DNA of 64,000 nucleotides from Taxillus chinensis (taxonomy: Eukaryota > Streptophyta > Magnoliopsida > Santalales > Loranthaceae). The stretch's first letter is position 1; every line of letters starts with the position of its first letter. Shown in pieces: positions 20,910 through 32,720 of this stretch. The stretch is from positions 24,507,506-24,571,505 of the forward strand of contig CM042091.1 in NCBI GenBank assembly GCA_023512835.1, in the 5' to 3' direction. The translations under genes and the position numbers were made by a program. Under the pieces are notes generated by a model, which worked only from the letters and a program-made list of their open reading frames with translations, had not been told where the DNA came from and ran no database searches.

Positions 20910-23900
20910 GCAGGACGTGTCGGCCCCTAAAAGACAACACACCTTCCAAAACGCACCTGCTGAAGTACATAGCCCACAACCATTCACATACCCGCGACCG
21001 AAGATATCACACCATAACACACATGAAGGCACGTACCCACCGACCCAATAAAACACAGCATGATAGGGAAACACATATTCTAATCTCACAAACAACCCTT
21101 GTTCTCCTCACCTAACACATGTCACAAGTATTCACGCCACGACGGTGTACGACATATACGCCCATCCCCAACACGTACGTTTAACAAATCACATAGGTCA
21201 CAGACCAACTCACATCATAAACACCACTACAAGGAACAAAGCACAAATAAAACACTACTACACGTTTAACGTTCCACTGCCCACTCGCTGACACCATACA
21301 AACTCATCCGCAGGGAGTTTCCTCACAACCTTCCCACCTTTGGACTTTTCGTCCCCGAAAAGAGAAACCAAGTAGTAAACAACGCGAAAAGATCAAAGCA
21401 ACCCATAATGTAGTCATTACCACAAATGTTGGAGATGCCAACTCGCGGCACGATGGGACCAACACTCCACAACGTAAAATACCCAACAATTGGGATTTGA
21501 AGTCAACGCAGCCTCAGCCCATAGGTAGACCTCACCCTAACAGCAAGCACAATGAGGTCACAATGAAACACAAACAAATAGGACAGCATTATGCAAACCG
21601 CAATCACATTCCACACAGGGAGCTCACCTCAGCAGCACCATCATCACTGCGAAAACCACCTCACTCAAGCAAGGAACATTGAAACCCCACCAACGCCAAT
21701 GGTGACGCAGAACGGAGTACAAGCCTAGACACAGAAACACGAGAATGGAGTGTGCCCTTAACCACTCGGTCGCAGTCAACCAGGCGCCCAACGGAGTCCA
21801 AGGATGCACTAAAAACAGTAAATGCAGCACCACACACACAACCATGGTAAGACCAAAACCCACTATCGGGCTATCACTAGTCACCGACTTTGAGAATCGA
21901 CCTCCTTGATCACGGTCAAACAGAGATCCGCCAAGGTCCCACACAGCCTTCACAACTGAGGCTTACCGTACAGCCCAAGAGATAATGCCTTACCAAGTCA
22001 GCAGACGGACCACGCGATAGGAATCCCTTGACGCCAAGTAGCTATGAACATCATAGTCCCCCCCACACGGAAAACTCTCCTATCTGCAACCTGACCACAA
22101 TGGAATCCTCTATGTCACCATTCACAGGTCACAAGAAAATCCCTTGCCTCCAAGACATACTCCACCTCATGGCCCACCAACTCCGTTATATCAACTATTA
22201 CGTTTTATCTCAACACACCAGCAAAACACTCAAATGGATCAAGAAATACTCAGGCTCTAGCCACAGCTTAATATGGTCACTGCAATTCCTCCGGGTAGGC
22301 ACAAGAAACGAGACATGCAAACTCCTTATTCGGGACATTCACGTAGCTTCCAAACACACCAACACTTTGATGGCGTGGACCATCTCACTTACCGCATCAA
22401 AACGCACACGAAAGACTTTCAAGAAGAACATATGTAGCATGAGGACCCCATGATAGCCGCAGGACACAAACCTCCCCCAAAGGGGTAGCACTAATACCCC
22501 TTACAAGCAAAACTCACATCTGACTCCATCCTATGAATCACAACTCACCAATACTTTCACACTTTAACTTAGCATGCCATCACATGTGATAAGGAATAAC
22601 ATCAACATTACACATAACACCCCTCTTCATCCCACACCACACCTAATATGCGCAGGCATCACCTCCTACTCCTCTGCATATGAATGCCACGAGACCCACA
22701 CATAAGAACTTTGCTATACCCCTTTACACATATGTAACACACACAACAAAACAAGGCAACCACAACACACGAAATAAACTACTGCGTAGAACACATGTAA
22801 GAGAGGACATACTAGCCCCCACCTCCTCGCCTCTTTTAAGCCTATTACCCACACGACATGGATTAACGGAATGGTCCTACCACCAGGAGTACATCCTCAA
22901 CCCCTCGGAAGGTGTCTCCCAATTATGAGGAAAAACCCAAACAAGGCCTGCCCAATCTCACTCGCTTGCCTGCTTGCACTGATTGGGTTCACTGGGCACG
23001 ATCCTATAAACTCACTCGTAACCTAGTTCCATAACTCATCACATTTTTATACACACGCAAACCCATTTCACCACATATCCTATGCACATTACCCAAGGTC
23101 TTTCACACACCACCAGCATGACACGTGGTCAATGTTTGGCCACCCAAGAATTTGCAGCCATCTCCACGGACACCCATAAGAATCTTAAAACCACATACCA
23201 CTCTCGCCAATCAATTTAGATTTCAATGACTCAAGGGGTGGGTTATACTAGTGGCAATTTCCTCCCTCAACCTTGACACTTGGAAAGGTTACCCGAAGAA
23301 CATCCTTCTTAAGTAGCACATCTACAGAAACCTCTACTCACATGAAAACACATTTCTATTACTCAAGGTTGCCACGGCGGGGTCACACACTACCCACAAG
23401 CCACTAACTCATGCCTCCAGGCTTCCTAGGCTAGCTAGGCCAGAGGTAATCTCACCTACGCTAGAGTATTAGGGGTAACACAAGAACATTTATTACTTTC
23501 CTCACACACGGGCGCCCAAAATTGACTACCACACAAAGATACAATTAACACTTTAGACCACATTAAAACCACCAACTCTTTCCAACAACTGTTTATAACC
23601 ATTAGTAATTTATTAGTCTTTTGGTATCATATATATATTTTTATTTATTTTACTCATTTATTCTCTAGTAGGTCCCCAACTACGTCCATCCAAAATGGTA
23701 ACTCAAACGACCTTCTAGGCCTCACCTAACATGAAACAGTGACTCAAGAGCCCACCCAGCGAAAATATCCCTCTATCACAAGTGTCTTAATTAAATTGCT
23801 AGAAACGCAACAATCAAAGGTTCACCCAGCCTCACCTAATCCTGCACGAGACTCAACCGATCACTATCATTAAAGGAATATGATACCACCACTAAACAGA

Positions 23901-23959
23901 AATCTTAACACGCGAGAATCAAAATCGTACCCTTGACTAAGGAAAGTTCTGCCATGCTC
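20910..23959 (-). other. T4 interior, non-coding
   Basis: About 3 kb rich in CA-type words with no recognisable domain on either strand. ORFs here are short and without motifs. A second GGACGAAAAG motif lies near 21350 (minus), like the junction before a PPT, so the region may be built from repeated 3' ends. Confidence 0.55.
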
Positions 23960-24280
23960 TCCTCCTAGCCTCACTTGAATTTTGCTTTATCCCTAGCTTG
24001 TTGAGCCAGTCTTCTAGCACCATGACTTGTTTTTCCAAAACAGGCTGTCTGGAGATGTCCTACTTTCCAATGTCCCGGTTGTCCACCGCAAGAACAACCC
24101 CTTTGGGAAGCCCCTTTCGCTGATCAGGACAACTATGCTTCAATTAATCTTCACCCAAGATCCCCCCGATGATGTGGGTTGATAGCTCTCGACGTACCTC
24201 GCTCTTAATCAGTTGTCGAATCTCATCCTTCAACTCTTGAATTACCAGGCTTAAGATGCCAACCTTTGGATCATTACTTA
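23960..24280 (-). pseudogene. Remnants of gag in T4 (coiled coil and zinc knuckle)
   Basis: On the minus strand VIQELKDEIRQLIKSEVRREL (24175-24265) matches the T3 gag coiled coil (LRESIRLEVRELKEGIRQEV). Further on, CSCGGQPGHWKVGHLQTACFGK (24040-24096 for the knuckle) is a decayed CCHC knuckle followed by a basic tail. The main gag fold between them is missing. This links T4 to the T3 family. Confidence 0.65.
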
Positions 24281-25222
24281 CATCCTGCAGCTCTCCCACT
24301 TGCCCAACCTGGGGGGGCGGGCTTCTTTGCTACCTCAATAGTTGTACCGGTCACAATTTTTTATTTTTTATTTTTTATTTTTTTATTTTTTATTATTATT
24401 ATTTTTTTTTTTTGGAGACATTGGTTCCACGAAAAGGCAGCGCTCTAGGTTATCACTCCATAATCTCAACAATCGCGAGACCACTACCGACTAAGCAGCT
24501 TAAGCTATAACACGCATTATTACCACACAAGTCTATAGGTTCACATTTAACAGACTATACCAATTTTACATTCCATTGCATTGCTCATAACCACGCTTAT
24601 TTCACACAGTACCAAGCAAATCACATGCTCAACCATTCACAGAACACCAAACAAATCACATTTAATTTTTTTTTTTTTTGTTAACAGGTCATAAGCCTCA
24701 AGTTTCCAAGCACACAGTTTCACTTCCACAATTTCTTTTCCATGTTTCCATGGTCAAATCATCACAAAATTTCAGAGTTGCACAATTGAAACTTTATCAT
24801 GTTCAAACCCTTTATCAATGCAATTACACACACTGCACACATTTCAGTTCTCATTAAACCACATTGCACAAGTATCCATTCCACAAGCACACAGTTCAAT
24901 TAAACAAGGACCTTTCCTTGTAGTCATGCTCAAGGTACTTCAAATAAAATCAGAGTTGCACAGTTCACGCCTTATCACATTATTCATATTTTTTCTTTTA
25001 TCACAATTAAAATTTTCACAGGTATCCACACCTTCACATACAACAACCAATGCAACTAGTGCCCTAATGCCAATGCATGCAAATCCTACCACAAGACTGG
25101 ACTACCCCAAGTACACCTTGGAGGCTTAAAGAGGTCCGTGTTGATCAGGCACGTCCCTCCAGGCTCCTCCAAAGGACCCAAGATAACCAAGTCCGCCCAC
25201 TACCCTAGGCCAACTAGACTAT
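24281..25222 (-). other. T4 leader region
   Basis: Minus-strand sequence beside the PBS matches the T3 leader (49565-49760), including 'ctagttggcctagggtagtggg' and 'ggtgtacttggggtag' words. T-rich runs lie at 24358-24414 and 24668-24680. No gene. Confidence 0.65.
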
Positions 25223-25233
25223 GCTCGATACCA
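25223..25233 (-). promoter_or_regulatory. T4 primer binding site
   Basis: Minus strand reads TGGTATCGAGC, one change from the initiator Met-tRNA site, three bases from the LTR. Confidence 0.8.
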
Positions 25234-25236
25234 TAT

Positions 25237-26995
25237 TGTCACGCCCGGATTTCCAACCCGAGGAAACCAGGTACGTGACTCCCCTTTACCCACACGGGGG
25301 CAACGGGGTTGGATTACCTGGATGCCACACAAACAAGACTAACAATTACCATAAATCAAACAAACCATACCTTTATTTAATTCCAAACATCAAAGGTTCA
25401 CAAACCAACCAGGTTTTTTACTACAATTCAATCTCTTATTACATTTCCTCCCCCCTTGGGATTACATAGATTATAAAATTACATTACAGAACTGAACAAT
25501 AAAATGAAGATGGTCTTCCACCTTAGTGTGTCCACCTAACGCCTGTAAGTCCCTGGAAAAGAAGCAAACACAGTAGGAGGGGTGAGCAACCACAGCTCAG
25601 TAGGGATCAAGTCTCCCCAACCCTTCCCATGTTCCTAGCGGCTACATGCCATGTGTACAAGTGCAGTGTCGTGATACATTAAGTACAACAGACATAATAA
25701 CAACCACATCAACAATTTACAATCTTCCACTGCCACACAGGCTAACACTTTAACCACAAGTGATTTAACCGCCTCTTCAGGCCAAGTTATTTAACCGCCT
25801 CTTCAGGCCAAGTGATTTAACCGCCTCTTCAGGCCAAGTGATTTAACCGCCTCTTCAGGCCAAGTGATTTAACCGCCTCTTCAGGCCAAGATACCACAGT
25901 CAAGCACACAACACACATGGTCACTCAAGCATACAACCAAACACTTGGTGTGCACCCGTTCACAAGCGCACAAACCCAACCATTCAGGCCATAGAGCAAA
26001 CATCCAAGATACATACATACACTAAACCACAAGTCCAGTCACACGGACATATTACCAAACACTTAATGGGCATATACACACAGCCTAAGTTCACACAGGC
26101 ATTTCATCAAACATGTAGCAGGCATGTCATACAGGCATTTTATCAAATACTTTTCATGCATCACACAAACACCAGAAACACCAAAATCGCCATTGAAGGC
26201 CAACATTCATATAGGAGGTCACACCTATATGAATTTACATATAAATAATATAACAGATATAACTCATATTCTGCCCTAGGACCCTAGGACAGAGGAGGAC
26301 TTAGGAAGAACAGAATCCCTACCTTAAAACAGATCTTCCTTGCTCCCCGCTAAACGCCGTCCTTCCCACGCAAGATGCTCCGCAAGAACCAGCAACTCCC
26401 CTTCCTTCTCTCTCTCTAGCTCTCTCTCTCTCTACGACGGCCCGGCCTGAAGAGAACCCTAAACCTAAAACAGAGAGCTTCTCCTCCTTATATAGACAAC
26501 ACAACATCAAAACGACGTAGTTTTGATTAAGTGAATCCCAGCATCAAAACGACGTAGTTTTGATCACACAAGTTAGCACCTTTCCGCACCCATATAGGCC
26601 AAAATACTCAGAATTTCAACATGGTCCTTTGGAGAAAGTTCATTAGAATGACAAAACCAAGGGAACCATGCAAAAATATGCCTGCACGCCAATTTGCACG
26701 TGAATTCCCCAATTCACGTGCAACTCCATATGCACTCCAAATGCTCTCAAACTTCACCCCTAGCCTCCTTGCATCATTTAGAAGACAACCACACTTGCAC
26801 GTGAATTGGACCCATATCACGTGCACCTCACATACATGTCCATTTGGCCTGAAACTTCTGTGGTAGATAGAGGACATCATTCTAAGCATCTTTCCTTTTG
26901 CACGTGAATTCATTGGAGTCCATTTACTAGGTCAAAATCTAGAAAAACTCCACTCAGAAGGTAAAACTGACTAACTCAAGGTACGGGTCCTTACA
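25237..26995 (-). repeat. T4 5' LTR
   Basis: 1759 bases, nearly the same as 18849-20558 and longer mainly because it has five instead of three 26-bp repeat units. Palindromes lie at 26506-26527 and 26543-26564 and the same five G-boxes at 26698-26910. Confidence 0.93.
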
Positions 26996-27000
26996 GTATC
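26996..27000. repeat. Target-site duplication of T4, right copy (GTATC)
   Basis: Same five bases as 18844-18848. Confidence 0.95.
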
Positions 27001-27720
27001 ACAGTGGATCCTGAGAAGATCGAGGCGGTTATGTCGTGGAAGAGGCCCACAAATGTGTTTGAGGTTCGTAGCTTCCTTGGTTTGGCAGGCTACTACCGAA
27101 GGTTCATGGAAGATTTTTGCAGGTTGGCAGCTCCTATGATACACCTGACCAGGAAGGGAGTTCCTTTTGTTTGGTCTGATGCCTGTGAGAGTGCTTTCAT
27201 GGAGCTGAAGGCACGATTAACCTCGGCACCTATCCAAATTCTTCCACAGGAGGGTGTGCCTTTCGAGGTGTATTGTGATGCTTCCAAGGTGGACTTGGTT
27301 GTGTGTTGATGCAGACTCGACAGGTGATTGCTTATGGGTCTAAGCAGTTGAGACCACATGAGCAGAACTATCCCACGCATGATTTGGAGTTGGTTACGGT
27401 GATCTTTGCTCTAAAGAGCTGGCAACATTATCTCCTTGGGGAGAAATTTGTGGTATATACGGACCACAAGAGCTTAAAGTATATCTTTTCTCAGAGAGAC
27501 CTGAACCTTAGGCAGAGGCAGTGGGTAGAGTACCTACAGCAATTTCAGTTTGATATATTGTATACCCTGGCAAGGGTAATGTGGTGGCAGATGCTCTGAG
27601 TAGGAAGAGTAAGTCCGTGGTTGCCCATTGCGCCATTAAGGAATAGGAAATGATGGACCAGTTGGCAATGATGAGGTTGCAGATGGTGACCAGTGATGCT
27701 TAATGTTGTTGTAGCAGTCC
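27001..27720 (+). pseudogene. A-element RT end and RNase H
   Basis: It continues the RT split by T4: [35 protein letters not shown], then the Ty3 RNase H with FEVYCDASK (first Asp), [33 protein letters not shown] (Glu) and [11 protein letters not shown] (Asp). A frameshift lies at ~27303 and another before 27570, where [11 protein letters not shown] is read in the next frame. It removes the RNA template during reverse transcription in intact relatives. Confidence 0.87.
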
Positions 27721-27789
27721 TAGAGTTGCAGCACTGGATCATAGAGGATCAGCTGGGGGACGTTGACTGTGAGGTCATTAGGGATAGGA

Positions 27790-28640
27790 TTCAAACAGGG
27801 TAGGCATCTTCTGATTGGACTGAGGATACAGAGCATGTACTGCGGTATAGGGGTAGACTGATAGTTCCCACCTCTCTTCAGGAGGAGGTTCTTCGGGAAT
27901 TTCACCAGTCACAGTTAGTTGTACATCCTGGTGGGACCAAGATGTACCATGCCGTGAGGAGGCAATATTGGTGGCCAGGCCTGAAGAAGGCCATTGCTGA
28001 TTATGTGAGGAGGTGTTTGACCTGTCAGCAGGTCAACGTAGAGCACTTGAGATCAGCTAGTGAGTTGCAGTCATTGCCAGTGCCAGAGTGGAAATGGGAC
28101 CACGTAACCATGGATTTTGTCACTGGACTTCCTCGTTGTAGGGGACACGACACTATATGGGTCATTGTGGACCGATTAACCAAATCGGCGCATTTTATTC
28201 TGATTCGAGAGACAGACCCAGTGAGGACTTTAGGACAGAGGTATCTTGATGTGATTGTGCGGTTGCATAAAGTCCCATTGTCTATTGTATTTGATCCGGA
28301 TGCGAGGTTCACCTCTCAGTTTTGGAGACAGTTGTAGCGAGCTTTGGGTACGAGGGTGAACCTAAGTACAGCCTTTCATCCGCAGATGGATGGTTAGTTG
28401 GAGCTGACGATTCAGACACTCGAGGATATGTTGCGTACCTGTGTCCTAGATTTTGGAGGTTGTTGGGAGACTCACCTTCCTTTGGTGGAGTTCTCTTACA
28501 ACAACAGTTATCAGGCTACGATTGGGATGGCTCCGTATGAGGCGCTGTATGGGCGGCCTTGCAGATCACCTTTGTGCTGGGCGCAGATGGGAGAGACAGC
28601 AGTTCTCGATCCCGATATGGTTTGAGAGACCACAGAGATA
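27790..28640 (+). pseudogene. A-element integrase (HHCC and DDE core)
   Basis: The zinc domain reads REFHQSQLVVHPGGTKMYH ... RRCLTCQQ (His-His-Cys-Cys). The core follows with WDHVTMDFVTGLP (first Asp), VFDPDARFTSQFW (second Asp) and QMDG-stop-LELTIQTLEDML (Glu). Stops at about 28335, 28396 and 28623 are TAG, TAG and TGA, all in the same frame. YNNSYQATIGMAPYEALYGRPCRSPLCW is the usual end of the core. Confidence 0.87.
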
Positions 28641-29159
28641 GTGCAGCTGATTCGACAGCATATGTTGACAGCACGGAGTAGGCAGAAGTCCTACGCGGAT
28701 CAAAGGCGTCGACCTTTGCAGTTTGAGGTGGGTGATCGCGTATTTTTGCAGGTTTCACCGCGTCGAGGGCATCGGAGGTTTGGGCGTGGATCCAAACTCT
28801 CCCCTCGTTTTATGGGGCCATTTGAGATTATTGCCACCGTAGGCGTAGTGGCTTATCGATTAGCTTTGCCAGCGGAGTTGGCGCGAGTACATGATGTGTT
28901 CCATGTGTCTCAGTTGCGACGATATCACCCAGATCCTTCTCATGTGTTGGACTATCGCGAGATAGACTTGGCTGATGATGGTGCCGTTGTTGAGATGCCG
29001 GCACAGATTTTGGACAAGTGGGAGCAGGTCTTGTGGGGCAAGACGATTCCACTAGTCCGGGTGTTATGGCGACACCGAGGCATGGAGGAGCAGACTTGGG
29101 AGAAAGAAAGCCAGATGCGGGTTCTTCATCCTGAGATGTTCGAGGATGATCAGTCCTGA
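28641..29159 (+). pseudogene. A-element integrase C-terminal domain and chromodomain-like tail
   Basis: Open for 172 codons. QKSYADQRRRPLQFEVGDRVFLQVSP and RFMGPFEII form the GPY/F-type module. RVHDVFHVSQLRRYHPDPSHV and the tail PAQILDKWEQVLWGKTIPLVRVLWRHRGMEEQTWEKE resemble the chromodomain of Ty3 chromoviruses, which is known to steer integration toward heterochromatin. It stops 11 bases before the LTR. Confidence 0.85.
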
Positions 29160-29170
29160 GGTGGGGAGGA
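29160..29170 (+). promoter_or_regulatory. A-element polypurine tract
   Basis: GGTGGGGAGGA directly after the pol stop and directly before TGTGAGGACC. Confidence 0.8.
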
Positions 29171-31669
29171 TGTGAGGACCTTCCCTGAGGTATGAGTTAG
29201 GTTTTCTGCATTGAGTTATGTTTTATGCATTTGTTTTGCATATGTTGCTTAAGATGTGGTTTAGCTTGTTGTTTGTTGGCATCTTGGCATCTTGTGAGCC
29301 TTTTTGGCTTGTTGTGAGTTGCATTGCACATGTGTGGTTGGTGATCATGTGTTTGTGTCTTGTAGTTGTGTGGTGCTTGAGCTTGAATTTTGCTATGTCC
29401 TTTGGACATGTGTTTTATTGTTGAGGACGAAAAGTCCTAAGGTGGGGAGGATTTAAAGACTTGTATTTGGGTAGTGTTGAGAGATAGCCATTCTATGGAA
29501 TGCAACTATCTGGATGGTAGTGTAGTCGTCGATATGAGCATTTTGACAATACTTGGGCCTGATTCCGGGTCGGGGCCCTGAGTGGCCCGATTGTTGACTT
29601 TTTCGGGGTTTATTGGTTGACTTTGCATTTGAGCGGTCATTTGAGTGTGATAATATCTTAATAGTGTTGTGCTCGTCATTTCGAACGTTTTAATAGTAAT
29701 TGGGCTCAACTTGAAGTTCGTGACTTCGAGAGGTCAATTATTGCTAAGAGGCTAATTATTGGCAGTAGTATAAATAATTAAGATAATTAAGAAACTGCCT
29801 TATCCCTTTAATTGCTTGGTGCGTGCGTGGTTGAGCAAGAGAGAGAGAGAGAAGGTGAAGAGCTTCCTTTGGTGATTTGGGTAGATTGAAGTTTGTGGCT
29901 CGCAAATAATCTTTCCAGGTAGGTGTCCTTGACCTTCTTATATCGATCCTATATTCAGATATGTTTTACTGTGATCTGTGGTTATATAATTGTGTATTTC
30001 ATGAGGGTTGAGAAGTCAACCATGGAAATCTAGATTTAGATCTAGATGGATATATGATTTGTTTGTCTTTCTGTTGTTACCGTGCGATTTAGAGGTATTT
30101 AGGACGCATTTTGAGGTAGATATTGTGGTCTGTTGAGTAAAACGGGTGTTTGTGAGCGTCTGGGGGGTCACAAAGGTTGATTTCAGACGAAGAACAGGCC
30201 AAAAAAACGACGATGAACAGTACCCTAGGCATAGGCAGTAGTTAGTTAGTCCGAATCAGTAGTCCGGATCAGTAGTCTGAATCAGTTAGTCCGGATTAGT
30301 AGTCCGGATCAGTTAGTTCGGATCAGTAGTCCGGATCAGTTAGTCCAAACGTGTCAGCAACAGTGGTTCGTAGCATCAATTCGTAGCATCAATCCACAGC
30401 TTCATTCCGCAATAGCATTTCTGCAGCAGTGATCCGCAGCTTCAATCCGTAGCAATGCAACTGCACTGCACTGGACCATTTACATCGTAAACTAATATGC
30501 CTCTCCACATTGTTAAGTACTATACTTAAGTTACAATGTAAATAACGAAATACTCCTCATTTAGATTCAAAGAAAAATAGTAGAAAATTAAATTCACACT
30601 CCTTCAAAATGTGAAAATTGGGATTTAGTGTAAAATTTTTGAAAAATCCAATTTTTCGTAGAGGTGAATTTTTGGAAAGTGGGGTTAGACACCGTAGAAA
30701 AATCCTCAAAAATCAGATTATCTTAGTTATGATATGGAGACCCAATGTCGGGACTTTTTATTTCAAGAAAACCACTTCAATAGGTATCTCCTTCCTTGGT
30801 CAAGGAATGATGATCGATTTGTGAAGACTGGCTTCAGTTATAAAGGGAGTAAGGTGAACCTTAATGCTATACTAGTGTTGCTATGTTAGTTTGAGGAATT
30901 GGGGTTTTGGCTCTATGACTTGTTGTGTTCTCACCGTGAGGCTAAGGCCTATGTTGATCCGTTGAGCTCGTGAGCCGTTGAGCTCTTGGAGCTAGGGCTG
31001 AGTACCCTGAGCTGAGACCCCGTTGAGGATTGTGTTGAGCTGTTGAGCTCGTGAGCCGTCGAGCTCGTGGAGCTAGGGCTGAGTGCCCTAAGTTGGGATC
31101 CCGTGGAGGATCGTGGACAAGCTATCCTGTGTAGGCAAGCTAGGTCCTGATGTTTATTTGCAGGCTGAGTCCTGATAATTGTGCACACTATACAGTGCAC
31201 GAGTACACAAAGCATGTAATATAGACTTGTATGTTTGCATGATGTGGAGTATTATGGTCACCTACTGAGCTTGTCACTCACCCCTACTTGTGCTTTCCCC
31301 TTTTCAGATGTGACCTGAGACTAGTGAAGGATTTTCTTCTAGGAGGACGTGCCCACTACTCTGATGTATGAGTACTATATTTGTATTGCATTATGTGTTA
31401 TATCCTGGACATGGGTCCGTGGACAGTTGTATTTGCATACTGTTTGTGATGTGATGTCTGTATGACTGTTTGACTTATTGTATGCATGATGATATATGGG
31501 AAAGTACAGGATTACCCTTGATGTATGATTGTACAGGGTTGCATGATTAAGACAGCACCTGCGGTGTAGTCTCTATTGGTGCTAGTCACCAACCCCTTGA
31601 CCTTTCGGGTGTGGGCAAGGAGAAGTTATGTTCCTGATTCTGGGTTCCCTGGAATTTGGGGGCGTGACA
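29171..31669 (+). repeat. A-element 3' LTR
   Basis: 2499 bases from TGTGAGGACC to GGCGTGACA. It contains a second PPT-like junction (29421-29452, GGACGAAAAG ... GGTGGGGAGG), a cluster of TCAGTAGTCCGGA-type repeats at 30240-30345 (more copies than the 5' LTR) and the GAGCTC-rich double repeat. The part from 29769 on aligns to the 5' LTR. Confidence 0.85.
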
Positions 31670-32058
31670 ATAGTGTCCCAATGTTGTTCTAAAATAAATA
31701 CATGAATCTTAATCTCAAAACATTTCGATGTCTCAAATCAACAACAACAATTAAATACAACTAATAGAACAAGAAAAAACTTTTGCCTCCACAGCGGGGT
31801 AACGACCTAATGCCTGCTAGGACCTGTAAAAGGAGACATTAAAGGTGGGTGAGCAAATCATAGCTCAATAGGGATCAAGTCTCTCTGGGCCAACCCAATA
31901 TCTCTACCTCTAAATGCTTTATGTAGTGATATGTAAAGATAAAACTAATATACATCTCAATCACCAAATAACAATGCCAATAACACCAAGAGGGTTTTGT
32001 CACTCTAGTCTCTAAGATCTTTTTGTTCATGCCAACAACCTCAATGAGACCTCAACTT

Positions 32059-32060
<2 letters not shown>

Positions 32061-32112
<52 letters not shown>
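32061..32112 (+). repeat. Homopolymer run of 52 C
   Basis: An uninterrupted C run within the LTR. It could be a real G-quadruplex-prone tract on the minus strand, or an assembly error at a low-quality spot. Confidence 0.9.
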
Positions 32113-32394
32113 TGTCCGCTTAGCTACCTCAATGGTTGACACCGGTCTACTCCATTTTATTATTTAATAATTTTTTTTTATTAAAACCTTATAAAATATT
32201 TTATGGGTCGAGAACCCCTTTTTGTCCCCTTAATGTGACTTCAGTTCTTTAGTATTAGTTCGAGCATACGTTACACAAACTCCACAATTAAATACATTTA
32301 GCACACCTCAATTATTCAAAAAATGAGTTCTTAAACACTTAAACAAACATTAAAATACAAGCATGAAGAAAAGGCCCAAAATCTGCCTTTGGTC

Positions 32395-32720
32395 AACATC
32401 GGCCAAGACCAGGCTAGGTCGACCATATCGACCTACTTCCCTTGCATCGACCAAACCATATCGATCAGGGTTGGTCGATCTCAGCACCATGTCAACCACA
32501 TCGACTGAGTTGACCTCATATCGACCCATACACATCGACCAAGAATAGGTCGATCTCAGGCCGATCGCCACCACGTTGACCTCACATCAACCTCACATCG
32601 AAATTCACTCTCGTATTGACCAAACCACTAAAAGCATTCTAGAGCTTCCTCCTGGCCGATCTTGACCAACACTAGGCAAGGTTGACCACGTCAACCAAGC
32701 CACATTGACCACATTGCATC
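32395..32720 (-). repeat. TCGAC-rich degenerate array in LTR
   Basis: Words such as CATATCGACC, TTGGTCGATCTC and CACATCGACC recur more than ten times over 330 bases. It is similar in style, though not in sequence, to the arrays in the Sirevirus LTRs. Confidence 0.65.

Larger units (their letters stand above)
18849..26995 (-). mobile_element. Non-autonomous Ty3-type element 'T4' (8.1 kb) inserted in A-element RT
   Basis: It has TG/CA termini, a perfect 5-bp target duplication and two LTRs that differ only by scattered substitutions, small indels and tandem-repeat copy number. It is therefore the youngest complete element here. Orientation is minus: PBS at 25223-25233 beside the right LTR, PPT at 20559-20572 beside the left LTR. 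The 4.7 kb interior has no intact gag or pol but keeps a few decayed pieces of both. Its LTR and leader match those of T3, so it is a deletion derivative of that family and would need proteins from a full member. Confidence 0.9.
869..31669 (+). mobile_element. Ty3/gypsy chromovirus 'A' (Tekay-like), degenerate, with two nested insertions
   Basis: The order is LTR, PBS, gag, protease, RT, RNase H, integrase, chromodomain-like tail, PPT, LTR, all on the plus strand. Two younger elements interrupt it: S1 at 1354-14472 in the 5' LTR and T4 at 18849-26995 in RT. With both removed the element is about 9.5 kb. The 5' LTR lacks its first ~600 bases. The coding frame holds at least 15 TAG or TGA stops plus a few frameshifts, so it is dead. 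The Tekay assignment rests on the domain order with a chromodomain-like C-terminus after integrase and is an inference. Confidence 0.85.

Noticed and set aside
22028..22453. 141-codon plus-strand frame inside T4
   Set aside because: It is antisense to the element, has no recognisable domain, and the region is otherwise non-coding.
24256..24510. Frame with a very hydrophobic Phe/Tyr/Ile run suggesting a membrane protein
   Set aside because: It comes from a T/A homopolymer-like tract (24358-24414) in the non-coding T4 interior.
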